Position numbers and translations under genes: made by a program
Assembly (NCBI GenBank): GCA_029194675.1
Contig: JARFXP010000001.1
Coordinates: forward strand, 434,001-498,000
Reading direction: 5' to 3'
Origin: Nitrospira sp.
Lineage (GTDB): Bacteria; Nitrospirota; Nitrospiria; Nitrospirales; Nitrospiraceae
DNA: 64,000 nt
Shown here: one piece after another, positions 1 to 8,602 of the stretch
Layout: the number at the start of each line of letters is the position of its first letter
How positions within the stretch are numbered: position 1 is the stretch's first letter
Notes under the pieces: generated by a model
Database searches by the model: none
Told to the model about the DNA's origin: nothing
The model's input: the letters and a program-made list of their open reading frames with translations, nothing else

Positions 1-746
1 CCGTCGCTTGCTTTTTTGAGATGCGTCCAGACATGCATGCGCGTGGTGTTGAACCACATGAAGAACGGCTTGTCGGCCTTCTTGGCTCGCTCCAAATAGT
101 CCACGGCTCCGGCAAAGAATTCCTCGTCCACCGTCTCCATCCGCTTGCGGGTGAGCGGGCCGGTGTCCTGGACCTTGCCGTCCGCCATGATCTTGAGCAC
201 GCCGCGCGGTCCGTACTTCTTTCGAAACTCAGGATCCTTCGGATAGTAGTAGCCCTCCGGCTCCTCTTCTGCATTCAGGTGGTACAGATTGCCGAAGAAT
301 TCGTCGAACCCGTGAGCGGTGGGCAGGTGATTGTCCCGATCACCAAAGTGATTCTTGCCGAATTGCGCGGTCATGTAGCCCTGCTCCTTCATGATGTCGG
401 CGATGGTCGGCGTCCAGTCCGGGATGCCGTGCGGCGAGCCGGGCATTCCGATCGTCAACAGGCCGGTGCGGAACGGGTGTTGGCCGAGCATGAAGGCGGC
501 CCGCCCAGCAGTGCAGGATTGCTCGCCGTAGGCGTCGGTAAACAGCGCCCCTTCTCTGGCGATGCGATCGATGTTCGGTGTGCGATAGCCCATAATGCCG
601 TGGTTGTACGCGCTGATATTGTGGACGCCGATGTCATCACCCCAGATCACGAGGATGTTGGGTTTCTTGGCCAGCTCAGCGCCGACTCCTGTGGGCAACC
701 ACGCCAACAACGCCACGGCTAACCAGATAAATTGCCTGACTCGCAT
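1..746 (-). CDS. Sulfatase (arylsulfatase family), C-terminus beyond the window
   Basis: This is the N-terminal 248 or so residues of an exported alkaline-phosphatase-superfamily sulfatase, which hydrolyses sulfate esters. The ATG at 746 follows an AGGAGGTC ribosome binding site (753-760). Residues 1-23 form a signal peptide. The metal-binding GDD lies near residues 36-38 and the maturation motif CTAGR begins at Cys78, the residue expected to become formylglycine. The GKNHFGDRDNHLPTAHGFDE stretch is typical of the family. The protein is a close paralogue of the complete sulfatase at 10410-11963. The C-terminal half is outside the window, and the substrate cannot be inferred. Confidence 0.9.
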   Translation of the reverse strand, partial: MRVRQFIWLAVALLAWLPTGVGAELAKKPNILVIWGDDIGVHNISAYNHGIMGYRTPNIDRIAREGALFTDAYGEQSCTAGRAAFMLGQHPFRTGLLTIGMPGSPHGIPDWTPTIADIMKEQGYMTAQFGKNHFGDRDNHLPTAHGFDEFFGNLYHLNAEEEPEGYYYPKDPEFRKKYGPRGVLKIMADGKVQDTGPLTRKRMETVDEEFFAGAVDYLERAKKADKPFFMWFNTTRMHVWTHLKKASD

Positions 747-1247
747 AACTTAGACCTCCTTGAGTTCGCACTAATAGACAGCCCCTACTATATCGATCCC
801 GTAACCATTTAGGGAAGTGCCAAAATCGACAGTTCCCTTCGCGCCGGTGGGACAGTCGTATCTCCTCACTTGTATTGTCGTCTCTCTTGAATAGGAAGAA
901 ATTGGGGTCGCGAAAGAAATTGGGGTCGGATCTTGATCTGTGCATCACCTATTAATGAGGCCAGTGGGGCCTGGTTGTTCAAGCGGACCCGCGTCCCAGT
1001 GCGTGCCTTGTTCTAGAACCTCGAAGGCAGGGCCAGCCTGGACCACTTCCTGGAATGGTTTCCCGGTGTCACGCACGAACAGGTCGTTGACGTTTTGGAG
1101 CACGCTGAACACAGTCTGGTCGAGACATGAGCGCGACCCGATAGAAGTTTTCCTCATTCGCCGTCCTCGCCCCTGAAACAACCCGCTCTACCTGCTTCTC
1201 ACTGCCTGCCCGCTGCCCCGTCGCTACCAGGCCATTGGTTCTGGGAT
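747..1247. other. Intergenic region with a short direct repeat
   Basis: About 500 bases without a convincing gene. AAGAAATTGGGGTCG occurs twice in direct orientation (896-910 and 914-928), and the second copy continues into GATCTTGATC. A related GGGTC(A)GATCTTG signature occurs near 15890 on the other strand. This resembles the short repeats often found near Y1/REP-associated transposases, an inference from the motif only. One doubtful minus-strand ORF (945-1181) is listed separately. Confidence 0.4.
945..1181 (-). CDS. Doubtful short ORF, 78 aa
   Basis: An unrecognised 78-residue open frame. An internal ATG at residue 9 (MRKTSIGS) could be the start. It has no signal peptide, membrane segment or known motif, and no convincing ribosome binding site. 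It sits in a repeat-bearing intergenic region between a sulfatase and a SYLF gene, so it may be a remnant or a chance open frame. Confidence 0.2.
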   Translation of the reverse strand: MFQGRGRRMRKTSIGSRSCLDQTVFSVLQNVNDLFVRDTGKPFQEVVQAGPAFEVLEQGTHWDAGPLEQPGPTGLINR

Positions 1248-1833
1248 TTACTCGATTGAATAGGGCTGGGCCCGTAACACGGCTATGGTCGCAGTGGCGG
1301 AAACACCGGCATCGGTTAATACGTAAGAGGTGTAGCCCTTCTTCATGAGGTCGCTTGTGCCCCCACTACCGGCGGCGCCTACATCGCCGGCCTTCGCTGC
1401 TGCTTCAGCATCGACCCCTGCGTACCACTTGCCATCGGCTAGGTCGCGAAGTTTGTCTACATCCTGATGGATCAGCACGGTCTTTAGTGCTCGCCCGCCC
1501 CACCCGACGCCGAATTGCAGTTCCGGGATTCTCAAGTAGGATCGTTTGCCGGTCTCCTTCTCTACGACCACGCCAGCCCCGCCACCAGCGCCGATCCAGG
1601 GACCCTTCCCGACTTTCTGTTCCGCCACTAAGTATCCGACCGATTGCGCCAACTCTTGTTGGACCTTCGGATGCTCCTTGATCAAGCGCGCCAGGGTCTC
1701 CTGTTCGAGACTGTCAAAGTAGGCAAGCTTCTTCTCCTTGCTGCCGATGCCCCCCCGCACAGGCGGTCATAATGACTGCCTGAACAATGACCAGCGCTGC
1801 GACCCTTCGTGATCGTGGTATCGTACAATGCAT
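1248..1833 (-). pseudogene. SYLF-domain (Ysc84-like) lipoprotein, frameshifted at a G7 tract
   Basis: The SYLF domain occurs in lipid-binding proteins. Here it spans most of the frame 1248-1760, with the characteristic GVVVEKETGKRSYL and FGVGWGGRALKT strings. The only start in that frame is a GTG inside the domain lead. Upstream in another frame an ATG at 1833 with a GGAGGACACAT ribosome binding site encodes a lipoprotein signal peptide ending in the lipobox IMTAC and then AGG. The two frames join exactly at a run of seven G on the minus strand (plus 1750-1756). One G fewer would restore a single lipoprotein of about 194 residues. It may be a true frameshift, a slippery tract or a sequencing error. 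Confidence 0.8.
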
Positions 1834-1924
1834 ATGTGTCCTCCCGGTCTTGTACCTTAACGCCACTCCAGCGCTCCGACTCCGGATTCGCCGAGAAATA
1901 CGTACATCAAGCTGATCGTGTGGT

Positions 1925-2965
1925 TCACGGAACCTGGCCCGCTGGCTGCGCGTCGGGAAATTTCCACTTACCGCTCAGGATCTCGGCGCGAGGGCGGTAG
2001 AGGCGCACGGTGTAGTTCCAGCCGGACATGATTGGGAGGCAGTTCGCGATCGAGCCGTCGCAGCCGCCGAACTGGATCGCGATCGAGCCGTTGTCGCTTT
2101 TCTTGGCAGTGACGTTGTTCAACGCATACGCGCCATAGAGATTTTTCTGGTAATAGCCCTCGGCGTTGTAGAGACTGATCGACCAAAAACCATCGACGGG
2201 CACGTCCTTCACGACGAGTTTGTATGCCGTGGCGCCGTCGTTTTTCGGTGGGGTAACGTTGAGATAGGTGGCGTCCCTGTCAGGGTTACCACCCCACCCG
2301 AGCGCCGTGCCGATCAGGTGACGAATCGGGTCGACCTGGCCCTTCGGGCCGAACGCGCTCTTGAAGTCGGGGATCGTCGATCCGAGAATCAGAAGCGCGT
2401 CGCGAACCTTTTTCTGACTGGCCTGATCCCAATTCGGCACCTCGAACTTGCCAGGACTCTTCTGGTCGACCTTGATGGCATCCTGCAGCGCGTGGGCCTG
2501 CTGCACGTCCTTAGGATTCGTCGGATCGACGAACGTGCGGACGGCTGTTACAACGTAACGGGTGCTCACCAGCCTTTGGTCGAGGGTATGGGAACCTTTG
2601 CCGTAGTGCACAGCAGGCGCATAGTGATCCTGGCTGATGATCTGCATGGACATGAAGCGTTGGCCGGCGTCCGGCAACGTGATCGTCACCGGACTGGCAT
2701 CCAGGTCGAACACGGCGGCAGAGTACAGAGTATCACGGTTCAAGCGGATGACGGTCTGATTGTCGATCGCTGCCGGCTCACGCCGGTGAAGAAACTTTCC
2801 GAATGCCCCGTCTTTGACCATATTGCCAAAATACAAATCGGACTCGGCGCGGATGAAATTGTCGACGGTGACCGGCACTGCGTTTGATCCACTGGTCTGC
2901 GCGTGCACTGGCATTGAGCAGCTCAGCAACAGACCGAGCGCAAAGCTTATAAGCTTCGATGTCAT
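1925..2965 (-). CDS. DUF1254/DUF1214 domain protein, exported
   Basis: A 346-residue protein with a cleavable signal peptide (residues 1-22, ending VHA). An N-terminal DUF1254 region contains NRDTLYSAAVFDLDASPVTI and a C-terminal DUF1214 region contains DGFWSISLYNAEGYYQKN. The family is found in many environmental bacteria and has no agreed biochemical function. The gene is full length and directly follows a second, broken family member on the same strand, so the pair is probably an old tandem duplication. Confidence 0.85.
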   Translation of the reverse strand: MTSKLISFALGLLLSCSMPVHAQTSGSNAVPVTVDNFIRAESDLYFGNMVKDGAFGKFLHRREPAAIDNQTVIRLNRDTLYSAAVFDLDASPVTITLPDAGQRFMSMQIISQDHYAPAVHYGKGSHTLDQRLVSTRYVVTAVRTFVDPTNPKDVQQAHALQDAIKVDQKSPGKFEVPNWDQASQKKVRDALLILGSTIPDFKSAFGPKGQVDPIRHLIGTALGWGGNPDRDATYLNVTPPKNDGATAYKLVVKDVPVDGFWSISLYNAEGYYQKNLYGAYALNNVTAKKSDNGSIAIQFGGCDGSIANCLPIMSGWNYTVRLYRPRAEILSGKWKFPDAQPAGQVP

Positions 2966-2993
2966 GATTCGTCCCCTTTCACCAAATGAATTC

Positions 2994-3949
2994 TCACTTC
3001 ACCTGTTCGATGTCGGGTAGCACCCAGGTCTTCTCGAAGAGCGGCTTTTCTGGACCGTAGAAGCGGAACAAGACTTCAAATTTTCCGTCGGCGCTCGTGG
3101 GAATCCAGTTCGATTCCTTGCCAGCGGGCGCAGCCGGGCCGAAATGAAGGTCGACTGAGCCATCGGCGTTCTTTTGGAGTCCTGGTGTATTCGATGAGCG
3201 GCTGGACCAGCGCGTGTCACGGATGAGTGCGTGCGTGGCACCGTCGTAAGCAGTGACGGACCAATAAAGTCGTACCGGAGGATTGGCGGGGATCGTGAGT
3301 CGATAGGTCTTGGCACCGTCGAGTTTTTGCCCTGCCTTGTCCTTGATCGTCATCAAATAGAATTGCCCTGCACCCAGGTGCTTGGCGCTGAATCGGCATC
3401 GCTGCCGCTTTTGAGGTTGGAGCGAAGAATCGCATAACCTTGGTAAGTATCGGACTGAAGTGGGATGTAGCCGTCGGGGATCTTTTCCTTATAGTCCGGA
3501 GGAAGGATCAAGTATTTTCCACCCTTGCCCTGATCCACACCGGCGGGGCCGACATCCTCCAGCGCGTTTTGCCATCCGTCATCGACACTGCCGGTGATTG
3601 AGCCGTCATCGGCTGGCGGAACGTCCAGCACCACGGGGCCGGCCTTCGTGTCGTAGAACGGCATGAAATAGATCGTGTCGGGATTGGGCGTGAGGGTCTG
3701 GTTTTTCCAGTCGAGCGGGCGCGACCAGTAGGCAATTTGATTGGGTCCGCCCTTGATACCCACGAATGCCTGATACATCAGATCGAAATTGACCGCCGGC
3801 ATGCCCCAGATGACGGCCTCGACAGCGCGTCTCTCGACCGTGCGACGCGAGAGGTCCTCAGCGGAGAAGTCCTGCGCCAGGACGGAATCGCCGAGCGCGA
3901 TGAACCCAAACGCGCAGACGATGGCACTAGAAACGAGTTTGTTTCTCAT
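2994..3949 (-). pseudogene. DUF1254/DUF1214 gene with internal deletion and frameshift
   Basis: The frame 3353-3949 gives a signal peptide (to about residue 25) and the DUF1254 N-terminal half, including NPDTIYFMPFYDTKAGPVVL, then stops after SDADSAPSTWVQGNSI. The frame 2994-3356 gives only the C-terminal DUF1214 part (LTIPANPPVRLYWSVTAYD onward). Reading the junction in the downstream frame gives AKHLGAGQFYLMTIKD, the usual lead into DUF1214. An internal block, roughly 150 codons by comparison with intact family members, is therefore missing, and the deletion shifted the frame. A short secreted N-terminal product could still be made. Confidence 0.8.
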
Positions 3950-4105
3950 GTTGTATCCCTTTCGCGCGGAAGAGTTTTCTACCTACACCTCGATATGAGC
4001 ACCTCTTCGATTCGGCCCGGCGCTTGGACGCTGACAATAGCACGCTCCATCGTAAGAGAGAGGGATCGGCTAAGGCTGTCCGATCACAACGAGAAGGTCG
4101 GTGAT

Positions 4106-5461
4106 TCACTCGGGGTTGAGCGGTGCGAGGATCGGTGCACGCTCGGCAGTTGCCTTGCCGCCGCTAATGACTTGTTTGCGCACCCAACGCAACGACCGTG
4201 CAAAGCTCTCGCTGGAAAAGTTCGTCGTCGAAATCTGTGCAGACCCGAACCGCCTTGCCAGCAATGCCTCGGTTCCCTCCTTGTAATGATCATCCTGTGC
4301 AAGGATGGCGGCCTGTTCGGCTCGCGCCGGCGGCTCACCATGCCTGGACCGGTCAAGCCACTCATATAAAAACTGGACAGTCCCCACCTCATCACCGTGA
4401 GCGACGGCAGCTTCAAGCAACGCGAACGCAACCGCCTCCGAGGCCTCGTATCGACGGCGCTGCTCAGCTCGTCGAGACGCCAGTGCGTTCCCGTACCGAC
4501 GGAACTTTGGCCAGAGCAACCAAATGGCAATGGTACCAGCCAGAGCTCCGACTCCCCCTATCGCCCAACGCCACATATCTTCGACGCGGGATCGAGGCAA
4601 TGCCGATTCATCTATTTCAGCCGGCAGCGCAATCTCCGGCCGGGAATCGGGATTGGGCGCGGCATCAAACGCGACCGATGCGACGGTATGTTCGCGAAGT
4701 TTACCGAGCCGAAGATCCCACCACTGCACCGTGACAGCCGGCAGCTCGTAATGCCCAGGCTTCTGGACCACATAGGTGGCAGAGTCGATTCGACGACCGC
4801 CGATAAAGCCTTCCCGGTCTCGCGAAATATTCTCCACTTTTGGTGCATTCGGATAGACGGCAAGACCCTCAACTTCGGCAAAATGAATCGGCGGTAAGAA
4901 CATCGCCTGCGTTCCTTTCGCTGTCGATGTGATGGTGCGGGTAAACGCATCTCCGACATGCAATCCGATCGGCTTATGGTCGAACCGCTGGACCATGTCC
5001 AGACGACTGGTCGAGAGGAAGACCGCGACCCCTTCCGCTCCTGCCGGAACCCGTGCTGTGAACTTTCGCGCAGGAGACCAGACCTTCACCGGACCGGGAG
5101 CCATTCCTGGATGCAGTACGATCTGAAGGCGCGGGATCGCAAATTCGTGCGGCTCCATCGGGGTGACGATATAGGTCTGCGTCAGCCCGAACCACGTGAC
5201 TCCATTGATCTGCTCCGTAAGGTGGGGAGCCTGTTCATCCGACCGGATCACCAGCGCGCCGGGCAGGTCGAAGATAGGAAACTCGGGCGCACTCGTGAAC
5301 CAGGTGGTGACCAACACATCGACGACCAGCTTCACCGGTTGTCCGACGACCACCAGGCCTGCCGGCTCAAGATGCGCTCGCACCATTGAGCGGGCTCCCT
5401 CCTCAGCCATCGCATGGCCGGCCACCAAACAGAACAACAGTGTCGCTAGTGTTTTCATCAC
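4106..5461 (-). CDS. batD: BatD-like membrane protein
   Basis: A 451-residue protein with a signal peptide (about 1-19), a long beta-rich periplasmic region and one transmembrane segment near residues 300-320 (IGGVGALAGTIAIWLLW). A charged cytoplasmic tail follows. The arrangement fits the BatD family of the Bacteroides aerotolerance (Bat) system. The start overlaps the batB stop by four bases (ATGA), implying translational coupling. It ends the minus-strand moxR-bat operon. Its molecular role is unknown; BatD is thought to act with BatA and BatB in an envelope complex. Confidence 0.8.
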   Translation of the reverse strand: MMKTLATLLFCLVAGHAMAEEGARSMVRAHLEPAGLVVVGQPVKLVVDVLVTTWFTSAPEFPIFDLPGALVIRSDEQAPHLTEQINGVTWFGLTQTYIVTPMEPHEFAIPRLQIVLHPGMAPGPVKVWSPARKFTARVPAGAEGVAVFLSTSRLDMVQRFDHKPIGLHVGDAFTRTITSTAKGTQAMFLPPIHFAEVEGLAVYPNAPKVENISRDREGFIGGRRIDSATYVVQKPGHYELPAVTVQWWDLRLGKLREHTVASVAFDAAPNPDSRPEIALPAEIDESALPRSRVEDMWRWAIGGVGALAGTIAIWLLWPKFRRYGNALASRRAEQRRRYEASEAVAFALLEAAVAHGDEVGTVQFLYEWLDRSRHGEPPARAEQAAILAQDDHYKEGTEALLARRFGSAQISTTNFSSESFARSLRWVRKQVISGGKATAERAPILAPLNPE

Positions 5462-7188
5462 AGCCTGTCTTGTGGACGCTTCAACTCCTCAGCCTGCACG
5501 CGGAATTTCTCTCGTAGAAAATCCGCCGGCGAGACTTTGAGATTACGCATCCACAGCTCCGCCATTTGCTCGGGCTTGACCTTCACCTGTGGCACGGCTC
5601 CATACTTGCCACGTTTGCCTTTCTTGTCGAACTTGATGTCATCGGGATCGAGATTCGGATCCGCTTCCCCTTGATCATCGTGTGACTTCTTGGGAATGAG
5701 CGACGCAACAAGCGTGCGATTCTGGATCGCCTCTCGGAACGCCGGACGTCCCTTGAGTGCATGGTCATAGGCTCCCACGGCGGCCGGAAATTCCTTCATG
5801 CGAGCGTAACAATTGCCCATGAGAAAGAACGCCTCCGGCGTATCGAGGCGCGCAAACTGCGTCAGCGCCGTCGCATAGTCGCCGCTTCGATAGTAGGCCA
5901 GCCCCTTCCACATCGGATCGTTGAATCGCTCCGCGGCCGTGGAGTAATCGCCTTGGTCGAAGTACCAACGACCCTGTTGGTCGAGAGTCAAGAACCAACT
6001 CTCGACAAGCTCCAAAATCCAAGCACCAAATTCCAAACCTCTGTTTGAGATTTGTGATTTGTGATTTGGGATTTCATTCGCATGATTTGGGATTTCATTC
6101 AAATTTGGTGCTTCGGATTTGGTGCTTGATGCTTCCTGTGCATTGGCATACCCTGGACCTGTCACTCCCATTAATATTGCCAGTGCGATGACTCCCATCC
6201 ATCGGACGGTCCATCCTCGCCGGAACCAGAGTGCAGCCAGCAGGACCAGAGGAAAGGTGCCGTAGTAGCCGAACTCCTTCCACCGAACCTCCGCGGTGCG
6301 CTCGTTGACGACTTGCAGATAGTGCAGGGCCTTGCGCTGGACCCATTCGACATCGGCTTCGTCCAATGTCACGCTCATCACCGGCATGTCCGCCTCGGAA
6401 CTCATTCGTGTGAAGGTCTCGCGGTCGAAACGCGCCTGCACCGGCACTCCACGAGCATCGAGGGCGACCCTTCCGTTCTGGCTTCGAATGGGTCCGCCTT
6501 GGGATGTCCCCACAGCGAGTGCGAGTATTTGATCCCGCGATTTCCGTTGATGCTCGGAAAGTAACGGGATCTGTGCATCGTCGAATGCATCTGTGATGAA
6601 GAGCACCGTTCCGGCAGCCGATTCCTTTTCCAGGAGACGGTCGGCCAGGGCCAACGCTGCCACAGCATTTCTTCCCGCTACCGGCATCAGATCCGTTTCG
6701 AGTGCGGCAAGGAAAATCTCCAGGAGCGCGGGATCTTCGGTCGGAGGCAGCACGAGATGCGCCGTCCCCGCATAGACGACCAGTCCCGTCCGTGATCCGG
6801 ATCGCAGTGCGGCAAGATCACGCACCTTTTGCTTTGCCCGTTCAAGCCTCGTCGGCGGGACATCGACGGCATCCATCGTGCGCGAGAGGTCGATTGCCAC
6901 GACCATCGGAGCCTTGTCCTCGGTGAATGGCGGCGGTTCTCTCTCCCAAACAGGCCCGGCTGCCGCGATGCCTGCAAGGATGACCGCCACGGTGATCATA
7001 TGCATCGGGCGCAACCGAAACCCCTGCTTAGCTCCAATAATGAGATGATCGAGCAGATGCGGCGCGATGATGCCGGCCCATTGTCGGCGCTGGTCTGTAT
7101 GCCTCTGCCAGATCCAGACAAGCCACAAGGCAGCCGGGATACAGAGCAGCCACAAGGGACGCAGAAAATGGAAAGTGTCAAATCTCAA
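5458..7188 (-). CDS. batB: BatB/BatC fusion: vWA domain plus TPR domain
   Basis: A 576-residue protein with two N-terminal membrane segments and a von Willebrand A domain whose metal site begins DLSRT (DxSxT). Two further hydrophobic segments follow near residue 310-345, then a C-terminal TPR region (FNDPMWKGLAYYRSGDYATA and following). It combines the parts usually called BatB and BatC. Two oddities are visible. The only start is a TTG at 7188 that lies inside an AAATC-type repeat tract. The linker between membrane and TPR parts (encoded about 6013-6130) is repeat-derived, with NEIPNHANEIPNHKSQISN. The neighbours are batA, batD and a four-helix-bundle ORF. Confidence 0.85.
   Translation of the reverse strand: MRFDTFHFLRPLWLLCIPAALWLVWIWQRHTDQRRQWAGIIAPHLLDHLIIGAKQGFRLRPMHMITVAVILAGIAAAGPVWEREPPPFTEDKAPMVVAIDLSRTMDAVDVPPTRLERAKQKVRDLAALRSGSRTGLVVYAGTAHLVLPPTEDPALLEIFLAALETDLMPVAGRNAVAALALADRLLEKESAAGTVLFITDAFDDAQIPLLSEHQRKSRDQILALAVGTSQGGPIRSQNGRVALDARGVPVQARFDRETFTRMSSEADMPVMSVTLDEADVEWVQRKALHYLQVVNERTAEVRWKEFGYYGTFPLVLLAALWFRRGWTVRWMGVIALAILMGVTGPGYANAQEASSTKSEAPNLNEIPNHANEIPNHKSQISNRGLEFGAWILELVESWFLTLDQQGRWYFDQGDYSTAAERFNDPMWKGLAYYRSGDYATALTQFARLDTPEAFFLMGNCYARMKEFPAAVGAYDHALKGRPAFREAIQNRTLVASLIPKKSHDDQGEADPNLDPDDIKFDKKGKRGKYGAVPQVKVKPEQMAELWMRNLKVSPADFLREKFRVQAEELKRPQDRL
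6013..6130. repeat. AAATC-rich palindromic repeat tract inserted in frame in batB
   Basis: On the minus strand this tract contains repeated AAATCCCAAATC and AAATCACAAATC units. They are bordered by AAGCACCAAAT on one side and ATTTGGTGCTTGG on the other, so its ends are inverted copies. The same vocabulary flanks the four-helix-bundle ORF at 7204-7506. It is translated in frame as a low-complexity linker in BatB. It looks like an ORF-less relative of the unit between batA and batB. Confidence 0.7.
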
Positions 7189-7211
7189 ATCACAACTTCC
7201 AAATCACAAGG
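7179..7211. repeat. AAATC-type repeat, downstream flank of the four-helix-bundle ORF
   Basis: The plus strand reads CAAATCTCAAATCACAA followed by a second CCAAATCACAAGG unit. It is the inverted counterpart of the tract at 7570-7634. It contains the TTG used as the batB start codon (7186-7188). Confidence 0.7.
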
Positions 7212-7506
7212 TCGATTTCAACGCGATCGAGGACAATATCCTGGTTAGTTCTTCAGCCTCGCGAATCAGATCATTCAGTTCGTCTATTCGTTCGAACTCG
7301 TTCGTATCACGGATGAGTCGCAGCCAATAGGCGCTTTCTTTGGCTTCCTTCCGGCTGATCCGGATTCTCATCAAGAAATCCTTCCGGCTCAGCGCTTCGT
7401 TCGCTTCTCTGTAGTTGGCTCCGACGGAACCGGATGCCCTTATGAGCTGTTTACTGTCTTCAATGATCCAAATGTTCCTAGGCAAAGTCTTGACGAATAT
7501 CCTCAC
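7204..7506 (-). CDS. Four-helix-bundle protein (23S rRNA intervening-sequence protein family)
   Basis: A 100-residue helical protein with SVGANYREANEALSRKDF and RISRKEAKESAYWLRLI, hallmarks of the family found in 23S rRNA intervening sequences and as free-standing genes. Its function is unknown. The family-like coding sequence continues about 29 codons upstream of the GTG at 7506 (reading KFGYDEKPVYDLEERTFQFA) back to a stop at 7594-7596, with no ATG, GTG or TTG. The normal start therefore seems lost or non-standard. The ORF sits between batA and batB, bounded by inverted AAATC-rich tracts. Confidence 0.75.
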   Translation of the reverse strand: MRIFVKTLPRNIWIIEDSKQLIRASGSVGANYREANEALSRKDFLMRIRISRKEAKESAYWLRLIRDTNEFERIDELNDLIREAEELTRILSSIALKSTL

Positions 7507-7558
7507 AGCCTTCGCGAACTGGAACGTTCTCTCTTCCAGATCGTAGACCGGTTTTTCA

Positions 7559-8602
7559 TCATATCCGAACTTGTTTTTTGTGATTTGAGATTTTCATCCA
7601 CGTTGGAACTTGGTGCTTGTGATTTGGAATTTGCCCCCATGTCAAAAACATCATCACCAGATGGTAGCCAAGCAGCAATGCGATTGCGGCCCCCAATGGA
7701 TAGTAGAAGAGCGCTCTTTTGGGCCTGTAGATGGAACGGGTCACCTTTTCCGGAGTAGTGTCGTCGATGGTGCGGTAAATCCCCTCCAGACCATGCCGGT
7801 CTTCTCCTCGGAATGAACGACCGCCTGTTGCCGCAGCGATACTCCTGAGCGCGTTGAGATCAACCCGCTGTTCACCTTGGGCTCGCGGGTCGCCGATGCC
7901 GATCGTGTGGATGGTGATGCCTCGCTGCTTGGCAATTTCCGCCGCCTTGTGTGGCGGCAGATTGCTGGCGGTGTCGTTCCCGTCTGTGAGGAGTACCAGC
8001 AGCCGTTCTTTCGATTTGGAATGCTCCGTCATTTTGATCGCGACACCGATCGCGTCGCCGATGCTGGTCTGGGGTCCGGCCATGCCGATCCTGACTTCGT
8101 TCAGCAACAACCGCACGCTTTCGTGGTCCATGGTGAGCGGCGCCTGCGGGAATGCCGCCTGGCCGAACACGATCAATCCGATCCGATCGCCTTTCCTCCG
8201 GCGGATGAAATCGTCGACGACCTGCTTGACCGCCCTCAGCCGATCCACGCGGCGCCCGCCCGCATCGACAAAGTCACGCGCTTCCATCGATTGGGAGAGA
8301 TCAATGGCCAACATCAGATCCCGCGCCGATTCAATTCGTTCGAGAGGCGGCTCGATCCACTGCGGGTCAGCCGCAGCTGTGACGATGAGCCCCCAGGCGA
8401 TCGGAGCAAGAATTTTCTGCGCCCAGTTTGACTGGATGACGACTGCGCCGGGCGCCGGCTTGAGTCCCGCCGCCTGCGCAGCCTCTTCGAAAAACGGAAT
8501 ACGGACGGCGTGACTGACTTCACGATAGGGCGGTAACAACCGCCACACGAGCAACGGCAGCGGGAGCGCGGCAAAGGCCCATGGGACATCAAACGCGAGC
8601 AT
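7559..8602 (-). CDS. batA: BatA-like vWA membrane protein
   Basis: A 347-residue protein with N-terminal membrane segments (about 8-24 and 63-78) and a von Willebrand A domain with an intact metal site (Asp101-Leu-Ser103-Gln-Ser105). A second conserved LLTDGNDT motif is present, and a C-terminal membrane helix near residue 305-325. Its start overlaps the DUF4381 gene by 14 bases. The last 25 or so residues (GQIPNHKHQVPTWMKISN...) are encoded by the AAATC-type repeat, so the native C-terminus was probably replaced when the neighbouring unit inserted. Confidence 0.85.
   Translation of the reverse strand: MLAFDVPWAFAALPLPLLVWRLLPPYREVSHAVRIPFFEEAAQAAGLKPAPGAVVIQSNWAQKILAPIAWGLIVTAAADPQWIEPPLERIESARDLMLAIDLSQSMEARDFVDAGGRRVDRLRAVKQVVDDFIRRRKGDRIGLIVFGQAAFPQAPLTMDHESVRLLLNEVRIGMAGPQTSIGDAIGVAIKMTEHSKSKERLLVLLTDGNDTASNLPPHKAAEIAKQRGITIHTIGIGDPRAQGEQRVDLNALRSIAAATGGRSFRGEDRHGLEGIYRTIDDTTPEKVTRSIYRPKRALFYYPLGAAIALLLGYHLVMMFLTWGQIPNHKHQVPTWMKISNHKKQVRI
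7570..7634. repeat. AAATC-type repeat, upstream flank of the four-helix-bundle ORF
   Basis: On the minus strand it contains TTCCAAATCACAAGCACCAA and then AAATCTCAAATCACAAA. It is inverted relative to the tract at 7179-7211. It encodes the C-terminal tail of BatA. Confidence 0.7.

Noticed and set aside
3737-4369. A 210-codon plus-strand open frame
   Set aside because: It is antisense to the DUF1254 gene and batD and has no recognisable motif or ribosome binding site.
6013-7634. CRISPR array from regularly repeated AAATC units
   Set aside because: The units are short, overlapping and without unique spacers of constant length, and no cas gene is near.
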